Shown here: positions 1 to 6,628 of the stretch, piece after piece
Numbering within the stretch: position 1 is the stretch's first letter
Layout of the letters: every line of letters starts with the position of its first letter
Assembly (NCBI GenBank): GCA_003695505.1
Contig: RFIY01000180.1
Span: 1-8,220 of the forward strand
Source: J088 sp003695505 [NCBI: Candidatus Dadabacteria bacterium]
GTDB lineage: Bacteria; J088
Length of the DNA: 8,220 nt
Direction of reading: 5' to 3'
The notes under the pieces: model-generated
Told to the model about the DNA's origin: nothing
What the model saw: only the letters and a program-made list of their open reading frames with translations
The model's database searches: none
Made by a program: the position numbers and the translations under genes

Positions 1-2163
1 CGGCACATCGAACAGCTCGGCCGCTGTACGACTGTGAATGTCCTGCCCGGTCCGAAACGCTTCGATCAGACCGGGATCTTCGCTGTAGTGAGCCAGGATG
101 CGCAGCTCGATCTGTGAATAATCCGCGCCGACAAACAGGTGTCCTGGCTCGGCGACGAAAGCGGCGCGCAGCCGGCGTCCCCACTCGTCGCGCACAGGAA
201 TGTTTTGCAGATTCGGATCCGTGCAGCTCAGACGGCCCGTGGCCGCCCGGGTCTGCTGAAAACTGGGATGAATCCGTCCCGTTTCCGGCAACACCGCATT
301 GCGCAGCCCGATCGCGTAGGTCTGCAACATCTTCGACAACGTCCTGTATTCGAGGATGCGCGGCACGAGAGGATGCGCCTCGCGCAGGTCTTCCAGCACG
401 CTTTCCTTTGTGCTCCACTTGCCCGTCTTCGTCTTGCGTACGCCTTTTGTCGGCAGGCCAAGTTCGTCGAACAGCAGCTCTCCGATCTGCGCCGGACTGT
501 TGAGATTGATCCCCCGTCCGATCTCGGCCGTGACCTCCGCCTCGATATGGTGGATGCGCGTCTGCAGCTCACGCTGCAAGGCTTCGAGTGCGTCTGTATC
601 GACGCGGATACCGTTCCACTCCATATCTGCGAGTACAGGCACCAGAGGCAGTTCGATCTCGCGATAGACGGCATCGAGACCCTGCTCGACCAGGCGCGGG
701 TGCAGGCGCTCGCACAGCGCCAGCGCCACGGCTGCATCCTCGGCGGCATAGCGGGCGGCTTCATCGACCGGCGTTGCAGCGAAGTTGCTGTCCGGGGCGA
801 CCTCCTTGAATGCGATCAACGTGACGCCGAATTCGCGGCGGGCAATCTCGTCGAGGCTGTGGCTGTTTTCGTCCGGAGACAGCAGATAGCTGGCGATCAT
901 GGAATCACCAGCGACGCCGTTGAGCGAAAATCCTGCATTCCGCAACACACCGATGTCGTACTTGAGATTCTGGCCGACCTTGGGGATATCGTCTGCGGCG
1001 AACAGTTCGGCCAGTTGCTCACGAATCTCGTCCAGAGGCACGTTATCACCAAACTGATGCGCGAGCGGCAGGTAGGCGCCGTGGTCGGCGCGATCGGCCA
1101 GGCTGATCCCGACGATGCGGGCGACGCGTGGCTGCAGACTGGTCGTTTCGGTGTCGACACCGATCGTCCGGCCCCGCTGCAACCAGTCTGCAAGCGCTCC
1201 GGCGCCGTCAATGATCTCGGCACGCATCTCGTGTGGCGCCGGTGGAACCTCGGCAGGCGAGGCAGCGGCCTCGGTCAATGCGGCCACGATGCGGTCAAGA
1301 TCCCCCCGCATCGAAGAAAAATCGAGTTCTTCGAGCAAGTGTGCCAGCGACTCCCGATCCGGAGGCGTTCGCTCGAGCCGATCCACGTCGAGGGAGTCAT
1401 CCGGAAAGCAGTCGTCGAGGTGCACGATTCGATAGCTGATCTCGGCGAGATCGGGCCGTTCTCGCAGATTATCCGCCCACTTCTGCGCAGGCAGTTCATC
1501 GCGATGCGCAAGCAGGTTCCGAAGACTGCCGTGCTCCTGAAGCAACTGCGCGGCCCGTTTTGCGCCGATGCCCGGCACTCCCGGCACGTTGTCCGAGCTG
1601 TCTCCCATCAGCGCGAACAGATCGGCGATCTGTTCAGGTCGCACGCCCCACTTCTTTTCGACGGCATCGGCGTCGTACCAGACATCTTTCATCGGGTCCC
1701 ACATCACGATGCGTCCGTCATCGATGAGCTGCATCAGATCCTTGTCTCCCGACACAAGCAGCACCCGTCTTCCCCGGGCCGCCTGGCGCTTCGCAAGCGC
1801 CGCGATCAGGTCGTCGGCTTCATAACCATCGCGCTGAATCGTCGGGATACCGAGCGCTTTGACCAGCTTGTAGACGTAGTCGATCTGCACCTTCAGATCC
1901 TCGGGTGCGGGAGGGCGATTCGCTTTGTATTCGGGATAGACATCAGCCCGCCATGAGGGGCCAGGTGCATCGAGCACCGCGACCACATTGGCGTCCGGAT
2001 GATCCTTGAGCAACCGAATCAGCATGCGCGCGACGCCATAGACAGCATTGGTCGGCAGTCCGTTGCGATTATTGAGCGCGCGAATCGCGTGATAGGCACG
2101 GAAGATATAGCTGGACAGGTCCAGCAGCAACACGGTGTCGCGATCGATCGGTATCGGACTCAT
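1..2163 (-). CDS. polA: DNA polymerase I, 5' 721 codons (C-terminus cut by window edge)
   Basis: DNA polymerase I fills gaps in repair and removes Okazaki primers in the cytoplasm. Translated from 2163, the N-terminus is a 5'-nuclease domain. Its metal-binding acidic residues are in place: D15, then E115/D117/D118 in GYEADDL, D140/D142 in SGDKD, and D188/D191 in GDSSDN, followed by the helix-hairpin-helix GVPGIG. A 3'-5' exonuclease domain follows with all three motifs: D337/E339 (DTET), D403 (NLKYD) and Y472/D476 (YAAED). Proofreading is therefore probably active; many Pol I homologues have lost it. The polymerase domain starts near residue 500 and shows TGRLSCTDPNLQNIPVR and motif A DYSQIELR with catalytic D681. 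The O-helix and motif C lie beyond the left edge. The ATG overlaps the preceding stop as ATGA. I see no good Shine-Dalgarno just upstream, so translation is probably coupled to the upstream gene. Identity is certain. Confidence 0.97.
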   Translation of the reverse strand, partial: MSPIPIDRDTVLLLDLSSYIFRAYHAIRALNNRNGLPTNAVYGVARMLIRLLKDHPDANVVAVLDAPGPSWRADVYPEYKANRPPAPEDLKVQIDYVYKLVKALGIPTIQRDGYEADDLIAALAKRQAARGRRVLLVSGDKDLMQLIDDGRIVMWDPMKDVWYDADAVEKKWGVRPEQIADLFALMGDSSDNVPGVPGIGAKRAAQLLQEHGSLRNLLAHRDELPAQKWADNLRERPDLAEISYRIVHLDDCFPDDSLDVDRLERTPPDRESLAHLLEELDFSSMRGDLDRIVAALTEAAASPAEVPPAPHEMRAEIIDGAGALADWLQRGRTIGVDTETTSLQPRVARIVGISLADRADHGAYLPLAHQFGDNVPLDEIREQLAELFAADDIPKVGQNLKYDIGVLRNAGFSLNGVAGDSMIASYLLSPDENSHSLDEIARREFGVTLIAFKEVAPDSNFAATPVDEAARYAAEDAAVALALCERLHPRLVEQGLDAVYREIELPLVPVLADMEWNGIRVDTDALEALQRELQTRIHHIEAEVTAEIGRGINLNSPAQIGELLFDELGLPTKGVRKTKTGKWSTKESVLEDLREAHPLVPRILEYRTLSKMLQTYAIGLRNAVLPETGRIHPSFQQTRAATGRLSCTDPNLQNIPVRDEWGRRLRAAFVAEPGHLFVGADYSQIELRILAHYSEDPGLIEAFRTGQDIHSRTAAELFDVP

Positions 2164-3551
2164 CCGTGTACCCGCCGGGTCACTTCCCACAAGGCGATTC
2201 CGGCCGCCACGGCAGCATTGAGGCTGTCGGCCTCCGGGCGAATCGGAATCGTCACCCGCTCGATCGATTCACTGAGGTCGGCCAGTCCAGGCCCCTCGAG
2301 GCCGATGATGATGCCTGGCGGCACCTCGCCGCCCCCCCATTCGTCAATCGGCGTCCCCTTTACATCGAGCCCAATTAATGGCAGTCCGCGCCGACCGAGA
2401 TCGGCCAGCGTTGGACCGTGACTGAGCTCGAGTCGCCACGGCGCCGTGCCCGCCGCCCTGAGCGCGCGAGGCAGATACGGGTTGGCCGCTTCTTCGAGGA
2501 GGACGACGCGTCGCACCCCGAATGCGTCGGCGGAACGCAGGATCGCGCCGACATTGTCGGGGTTCTGCGTGGCGACGAACAGCGTCGGGCGCTCCAGATC
2601 GAGCGCACCGTCCCAGGCTGGCAGTGGCGGCGCCTCGACGACCGCGAACGGCCCCTGACCGGAAATCGGGTCGAGCTGATGCATCAGCTCCTTCGACACG
2701 GCAACGACGCTCGCCGTACCATAATCAGCCGCTGGGTCAGTCGTTACCACCGTATCGATGCGACCGGACTGCTGCGTCAGCAGCTCGCGGATCAGGCGGT
2801 CGCCGATCAGCAGCGTTTTCTGCTCTTTGCGAATACCACGCGCGCTGGTCAGCCGTTTCCACGCACGGACCCGCGGATTGTCCGCCGATCGCAGCGGCTC
2901 CAGCCGCCGCGGCCGTGCGCCGCGACGTTCGTAGACGAGCAGGCGCCGTTCGGCCTGCGATAACGGCAACAGATAGTGGACATCATCGACAAGAACCCAG
3001 TCCGGATGCCGTGCTGCTGCCTCTGCGATTTCTTCGTCGCAATTAGGCCCCTTCAACAGCACCGCGCGCCCGCCGGCATCGATGCTGCCAGCCACGCGGT
3101 CGAACGTGTCGGCCACCGATGCGAACGCGCGCGTCACCAGCGTACGCGCCGGGATATGGTCGGTCGGATTCAATTTTCGCGCGATAACTTCGACGTTGCC
3201 CAGTTCCAGCTCGCGCACAACGTTGCTCAGAAAGCCGGCGCGCAACCGCCGGCCCTCAACCAGCTTGAACCGCAGTTCAGGATGCATGATGGCCAACGGA
3301 ATCCCCGGAAACCCACCGCCCGAGCCGAGATCCATGACGGTCGACCGCAGTTCGGTATACCGCCCGGGCAGCAGGCTGTCGATGTAGTGTTTCTCGACCA
3401 TGGCCTCGAACGCGCGAATCCGCGTCAGGTTCAGCTTCTGGTCTGCCTCACGCAGCATCTCGTGGAATCGCCACAACGCATCCCGCTGCGCCGCACGCAA
3501 CTGGAATCCGCCTGCGGCCATCAGGCGTTCGAATTTCTTTCGGGAAGTCAT
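2160..3551 (-). CDS. RsmG-SpoU/TrmH fusion: bifunctional RNA methyltransferase
   Basis: This single 463-codon frame encodes two different methyltransferases. Residues 1-210 form a full RsmG (GidB), which makes m7G527 in 16S rRNA: SAM-binding DLGSGGGFPG at 74-83, a FLSNVVREL helix near 107, VTRAFAS at 139-145 and LLKGP at 165-169. Residues 222-300 look like a SpoU substrate-binding (L30e-like) domain with RK at 241 and GDRLIRELL at 250. Residues 322-460 are a SpoU (SPOUT, knotted) methylase: motif 1 NPDNVGAILRSADAFG at 330-345 with the likely catalytic R339, motif 2 GLEGPGL with E419, motif 3 IPIRPEADSLN ending at N445. SpoU enzymes methylate ribose 2'-OH in rRNA or tRNA; the target here cannot be named. 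RsmG alone is usually about 210 residues and normally sits by mnmG or parAB, so both fusion and setting are atypical. No strong Shine-Dalgarno precedes 3551; M11 is a less likely start. The stop overlaps the polA start (ATGA). Confidence 0.93.
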   Translation of the reverse strand: MTSRKKFERLMAAGGFQLRAAQRDALWRFHEMLREADQKLNLTRIRAFEAMVEKHYIDSLLPGRYTELRSTVMDLGSGGGFPGIPLAIMHPELRFKLVEGRRLRAGFLSNVVRELELGNVEVIARKLNPTDHIPARTLVTRAFASVADTFDRVAGSIDAGGRAVLLKGPNCDEEIAEAAARHPDWVLVDDVHYLLPLSQAERRLLVYERRGARPRRLEPLRSADNPRVRAWKRLTSARGIRKEQKTLLIGDRLIRELLTQQSGRIDTVVTTDPAADYGTASVVAVSKELMHQLDPISGQGPFAVVEAPPLPAWDGALDLERPTLFVATQNPDNVGAILRSADAFGVRRVVLLEEAANPYLPRALRAAGTAPWRLELSHGPTLADLGRRGLPLIGLDVKGTPIDEWGGGEVPPGIIIGLEGPGLADLSESIERVTIPIRPEADSLNAAVAAGIALWEVTRRVHG

Positions 3552-3655
3552 CGCCAGTCATGGTGCGCGAGCCCGAGCAACCCCGCAACCGCGGAACTTC
3601 CGGGCGGCCGCGCGTGCTGCCGTCGCGCCTGGACGGGTACACTGACGTGCAAGCG
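3552..3655. promoter_or_regulatory. Divergent intergenic region with probable promoters
   Basis: About 100 bases separate the minus-strand methyltransferase fusion from the probable start of the plus-strand pseudouridine synthase, so promoters for both should lie here. On plus, TACACT at 3638-3643 is a plausible -10 hexamer (4 of 6 to TATAAT), but no matching -35 is seen 17 bases upstream. If used, transcription would start almost at the ATG at 3656, giving a very short leader. CGGAACTTCCG at 3592-3602 is a perfect 11-base palindrome that could be an operator or chance. No convincing minus-strand promoter hexamers were found. Confidence 0.35.
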
Positions 3656-4333
3656 ATGCAGCCCGAACCTGCCATCCTCTACAGCGACAACCACCTGCTG
3701 GTCGTCGACAAACCGCACCGCTGGCTGGTCCAGGGAGACCGCACCGGTGATCCGTCTCTGCTTGACTGGGGCCGCGAATGGATCCGCCGGACGGCCAACA
3801 AGCCCGGCAATGTCTATCTGGGGCTCGTTCATCGGCTGGATCGTCCGGCCGCGGGCGTCGTCGTCTTTGCGCGAACCTCGAAAGCGGCCGCGCGTCTGAG
3901 CGCCGCCTTCCGTGACCGCAACGTGTTCAAGCAGTACCGCGTCCTCGTCGAACAGCCGCCACCGACAGCCGAAGGCCGGCTGGAGCACTGGATCCAGCCG
4001 GCGCGCGGCGTCAAAAACAGCCGCGTCTTCGAGCATCCTGCCGATCGTGCCCAGCATGCGGCGCTGACGTTTCGGACGGTCGGACGGTTCGGCCCATACA
4101 CCGAGCTTGACATCGAACTTGAAACGGGCAGAAAGCACCAGATCCGGGCGCAGCTCGCGCATATCGGAAGTCCAATCGTCGGCGACCGCCGCTATGGGGC
4201 GTCGCAGCCGTATGCGCACGGCGCGATTGCGCTGCGGGCACAGCGTCTGACATTGCCCCACCCGACGCGCAAAGAACAGGTTTCCTGGGAAAGCCAGTTG
4301 CAGTGGGCCACGCCGGCGAAACAAGATTGGTGA
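3656..4333 (+). CDS. RluA-family RNA pseudouridine synthase (no S4 domain)
   Basis: Isomerises specific uridines to pseudouridine in rRNA or tRNA; the target site cannot be told from sequence. Numbered from 3656 (225 residues), it opens with AILYSDNHLLVVDKP, the usual family start, followed by QGDRTGDPSLLDW. The catalytic motif GLVHRLDRPAAGVVVFART carries the nucleophile D62. The C-terminal motif ETGRKHQIRAQLAHIG followed by VGDRRYG falls near 157-181. There is no N-terminal S4 RNA-binding domain, so it resembles the short RluA/TruC-like branch rather than RluC or RluD. The frame stays open upstream to an ATG at 3560, but those 32 residues are unlike the family and would fill the divergent promoter region. 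A GTG at 3647 with GGACGGG about 10 bases before it is a second alternative. The only plus-strand gene here; it ends tail to tail with the amidase gene. Confidence 0.9.
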   Translation: MQPEPAILYSDNHLLVVDKPHRWLVQGDRTGDPSLLDWGREWIRRTANKPGNVYLGLVHRLDRPAAGVVVFARTSKAAARLSAAFRDRNVFKQYRVLVEQPPPTAEGRLEHWIQPARGVKNSRVFEHPADRAQHAALTFRTVGRFGPYTELDIELETGRKHQIRAQLAHIGSPIVGDRRYGASQPYAHGAIALRAQRLTLPHPTRKEQVSWESQLQWATPAKQDW

Positions 4334-4415
4334 CACTGCTGCCTGATGCGCCTTGCCATTCGCGCCGCGCGGACCGAAGGCGGCTGGCCGGCCCCAGACA
4401 ACGGAATGACAGGCC

Positions 4416-5654
4416 TCAAATAGGCACTTTCGGCAGTTTCTTGAGGTATTCCTCGATGCCCTTGACGATCCCCGTCGCCAGATAATCGCGATAACGGCTG
4501 GTCTGTAACAGCTTCGATTCCTTTGGGTGGGTCACGAAGCCGAGTTCGACGAGGATCGCCGCCATATCCGTACCAACGAGCACATAGAACGGCGCACCCT
4601 TGACACCGAGGTCACGGTAGGTATCCCGGTATCGTGGCGCCAGTAACAGCTTCAGGTTGTTCTGCACGAACCGAGCCACGGTGCTGGACACATTGAGCTT
4701 GTTGCTCAGACGGAGGGCGCCAAGCAGCTCTTCGAGCGCGTCCATATCGCTGTCCCCGCCTCCAGATGCATTCTCTCGCGCGGCCACCTCGCGGCTACGC
4801 TTGTCGGTGGCGCGTGCGAGATGATACGTTTCGATCCCGTGGGCGGCCGGATTCCTGGCGCTGTTCGCGTGAATCGACACAAACAGATCGGCGCGCTCTC
4901 GATTCGCGATGACCGTACGTTCTTCAAGCGTCAGAAAAACATCCTTGTCGCGCGTCTGAATCACGCGGTGGCCGCGGCGACGCAGTTGCTCGGCAACCCG
5001 ATTGGCGACAGCCAGCACGATATTCTTCTCGTATACGCCCTTGTAACCGATGGCGCCCGGATCCTTGCCGCCATGCCCAGCGTCGATGACAATGACTTTT
5101 TTTCTGGCCTTTGGAGGTGCGGTTTTGGCGACCGGCACCGACGATCCGCCACCACCCAGCAACGCGCCGACGGGATCTTCACCCGTCGGCGGCGCCTTGC
5201 GCACCACGGGACCGGGAACCTGAACCTTGCGGTCGGACCCGTACACATCGATCACGATGCGCGGCGGCCCCGAGAATGGAACCACATGGTAGCGCGCGAT
5301 GCGCTGCACATCGAGTACCAGGCGCGCGGTATCCCGGTCGAACTGCGCGATGCGCGCCCGTCGCAGCAAGCCGTCATTGATCGCAAGTTCTTTCCGTAGC
5401 TCTGGCGCCAGTCGCGCGTGTTCGAAGTCGAGATAGATGCGCGGCGGCTTGCCATTTTTCGGATCGGCCGGTAGTTCGCGAACGGCATACGAGATCTTTC
5501 GATCCGTATAGACCACAACGCGCGTATAGTCGTCGAAACTCCAGTTCCGAATGTCCTGGATCACGCCCAGTTCGCGCCAGTCGGCTGGCGGCTGCGCGCC
5601 GGCAAAGCCGGGCAGCAGGGCAAGGACGGCTGCGATCAGTCGGCAGGTGCGAAT
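4416..5654 (-). CDS. Periplasmic N-acetylmuramoyl-L-alanine amidase (AMIN + Amidase_3), probable ATT start
   Basis: A zinc amidase that cuts the bond between MurNAc and L-Ala of peptidoglycan, typically to split septal wall during daughter-cell separation. Numbered from the ATT at 5654 (412 residues): Sec signal peptide 1-20 (basic n-region, LIAAVLALLPGFA core, AGA|Q cleavage), AMIN domain about 31-137 for septal targeting, a Gly/Pro-rich linker, then Amidase_3 about 186-404. Zinc ligands are H194 (DAGHGG), E209 (YEKN) and H262 (SIHAN); the catalytic Glu is E370 (LVELGF). The stretch at about 300-337 (DMDALEELL to VARFVQNN) fits the regulatory helix insert of activator-dependent AmiA/B/C enzymes. 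No LysM. The frame extends to an ATG at 5747, adding 31 Arg-rich residues lying wholly within the upstream gene. I prefer ATT because AAGGAG lies 7 bases before it and it yields a clean signal peptide. Enzyme identity is very sure, the start less so. Confidence 0.93.
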   Translation of the reverse strand: MRTCRLIAAVLALLPGFAGAQPPADWRELGVIQDIRNWSFDDYTRVVVYTDRKISYAVRELPADPKNGKPPRIYLDFEHARLAPELRKELAINDGLLRRARIAQFDRDTARLVLDVQRIARYHVVPFSGPPRIVIDVYGSDRKVQVPGPVVRKAPPTGEDPVGALLGGGGSSVPVAKTAPPKARKKVIVIDAGHGGKDPGAIGYKGVYEKNIVLAVANRVAEQLRRRGHRVIQTRDKDVFLTLEERTVIANRERADLFVSIHANSARNPAAHGIETYHLARATDKRSREVAARENASGGGDSDMDALEELLGALRLSNKLNVSSTVARFVQNNLKLLLAPRYRDTYRDLGVKGAPFYVLVGTDMAAILVELGFVTHPKESKLLQTSRYRDYLATGIVKGIEEYLKKLPKVPI

Positions 5655-6628
5655 CGTCCATCTCCTTCGTCGCGAACGCGATAGCCCCGCTCGGCAAACC
5701 AGCGCGTTGCCCCGTCGATGTCGCTGCTGTTCAGCGTAAATGTCCATGTGACCTTCCAGCGCGACCCATGTCGTTCAATCATGCTGGGGTAGACGCCATG
5801 GAACACCCCGCGGTTCGCGAGAAACGCCTGATCCATGGCCTGCCAGGCCGTCACATCGGTAAACGCGAAGGGCCCGGCACGCCAGCGTTGCGCCTCCGCC
5901 CTGGCCTCATAAAGAGGCGTCCAGGCCGAAAAGATCGTGTCGAGCAGCGACAGCATGGCCGGCGTCTGCAAGGCCATTCGGTCGGCCGGCCCAACCGGTA
6001 CGACAATCCGGCGCGCCACGTCACCGATCTGTACATCGACAACAGCGTCGGTCAGCGCAATGACGCGATCCTGCAGCACCGGGTGCGGTTGCTGCTGCGT
6101 CTCGATCGTCACGGTCAGGATGCCGTCGACATCCACCGCCGGGTCGAACACGAACAGGATGCCGGCGTCGAACAGCCTCGTCGCCCACGCCTCATGCGTG
6201 ACCCATGCGGCCGCACGGCCGTCCGGCGTTCGCACATACAGGCGTGGATCCCTGTCCCAGCTATTGATGAAGCCGAGCTCCACCAGTTTGCCAACGATTC
6301 GCTCATCATCGAAGCGGACCTTGCCGCTCCAGTACATGCGGTAGCCACGTTGACGCGTCTCTGGATCGCTGATCGCCTGAACGTATGCGCGCGGAGACGA
6401 GAAAAACCATCGCTGCATCGTCGCGCTGCGCTGTTCCATTTCTTCGACCGCAACCCACTGCTGCAGATAACCGGCGAGTGCCCGCGACAAGGCTTGGCGC
6501 TGTGCCTGATACAGCGCCAGATCCCGATCCCCGCGCGACGCGGCAACACCCGACGCATCGACCCATTCACCGGCCCGCACCAGACCGGGCGCCAGCAGGA
6601 TCGCAACGAGCAATAACCAGCGAATCAT
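5636..6628 (-). CDS. Exported protein of unknown function, weak FlgT N-domain resemblance
   Basis: I do not recognise this 330-residue protein. It has a clear Sec signal peptide (MIRWLLLVAILLAPGLVRA|G, cleavage after about residue 19) with no lipobox Cys, so it should be a soluble periplasmic or envelope protein. Residues 25-60 (ASGVAASRGDRDLALYQAQ, then an Ala-rich helix) and 96-135 (YRMYWSGKVRFDDE, later DPRLYVRTPDG) recall the pattern of FlgT N-terminal/LPP20-like domains: Gly-Val, a helix, a beta strand of the type Y-x-V, then PR-x-x-V. This is resemblance by eye only. The C-terminal part (about 180-330) is beta-rich with aromatic strands, without known catalytic motifs. The ATG overlaps the hflX stop (ATGA) and has GGAG 8 bases upstream. 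The amidase start lies inside its last codons, so the two are probably co-translated and may act in the same envelope process. Confidence 0.85.
   Translation of the reverse strand: MIRWLLLVAILLAPGLVRAGEWVDASGVAASRGDRDLALYQAQRQALSRALAGYLQQWVAVEEMEQRSATMQRWFFSSPRAYVQAISDPETRQRGYRMYWSGKVRFDDERIVGKLVELGFINSWDRDPRLYVRTPDGRAAAWVTHEAWATRLFDAGILFVFDPAVDVDGILTVTIETQQQPHPVLQDRVIALTDAVVDVQIGDVARRIVVPVGPADRMALQTPAMLSLLDTIFSAWTPLYEARAEAQRWRAGPFAFTDVTAWQAMDQAFLANRGVFHGVYPSMIERHGSRWKVTWTFTLNSSDIDGATRWFAERGYRVRDEGDGRFAPAD
5662..5667 (-). promoter_or_regulatory. Strong Shine-Dalgarno AAGGAG for the amidase
   Basis: On the minus strand AAGGAG is followed by 7 bases and then ATT (5654-5652), in frame with the amidase and directly before its signal peptide. 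It is the best ribosome-binding site seen in the window and lies inside the last codons of the upstream exported-protein gene. The ATG overlapping its 3' end (5663-5661) is in another frame and opens only a shadow frame. The site decides the start choice for the amidase. Confidence 0.65.

Noticed and set aside
139-1956. A 605-codon open frame on the plus strand opposite polA
   Set aside because: The opposite strand encodes an unmistakable Pol I with all motifs. The antisense product is Arg/His/Gln-rich without recognisable domains. Long antisense frames are expected opposite GC-rich genes.
2976-3899. A 307-codon plus-strand frame spanning the fusion gene and the start of the pseudouridine synthase
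   Set aside because: It overlaps two real genes in wrong frames, shows no family motif, and would cross the divergent promoter region.
4334-4415. Possible bidirectional terminator between the convergent genes (CGCCTT 4349-4354 pairing with AAGGCG 4377-4382, with an inner CGCG/CGCG stem)
   Set aside because: The outer stem is only 6 pairs with a 22-base interior, and there is no T-run on either side, so it does not meet the pattern of an intrinsic terminator. GC-rich sequence gives such pairings by chance.
5374-5697. ATG just after AGG (5663-5661), opening a 107-codon minus-strand frame
   Set aside because: It is out of frame with the amidase, has a basic low-complexity product and overlaps the signal peptide and AMIN coding region; the nearby ribosome-binding site fits the amidase ATT better.
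5768-6616. A 282-codon plus-strand frame opposite the exported-protein gene
   Set aside because: The minus frame has a signal peptide, Shine-Dalgarno and ATGA coupling to hflX; the plus frame has none of these and an Arg-rich composition typical of a shadow.
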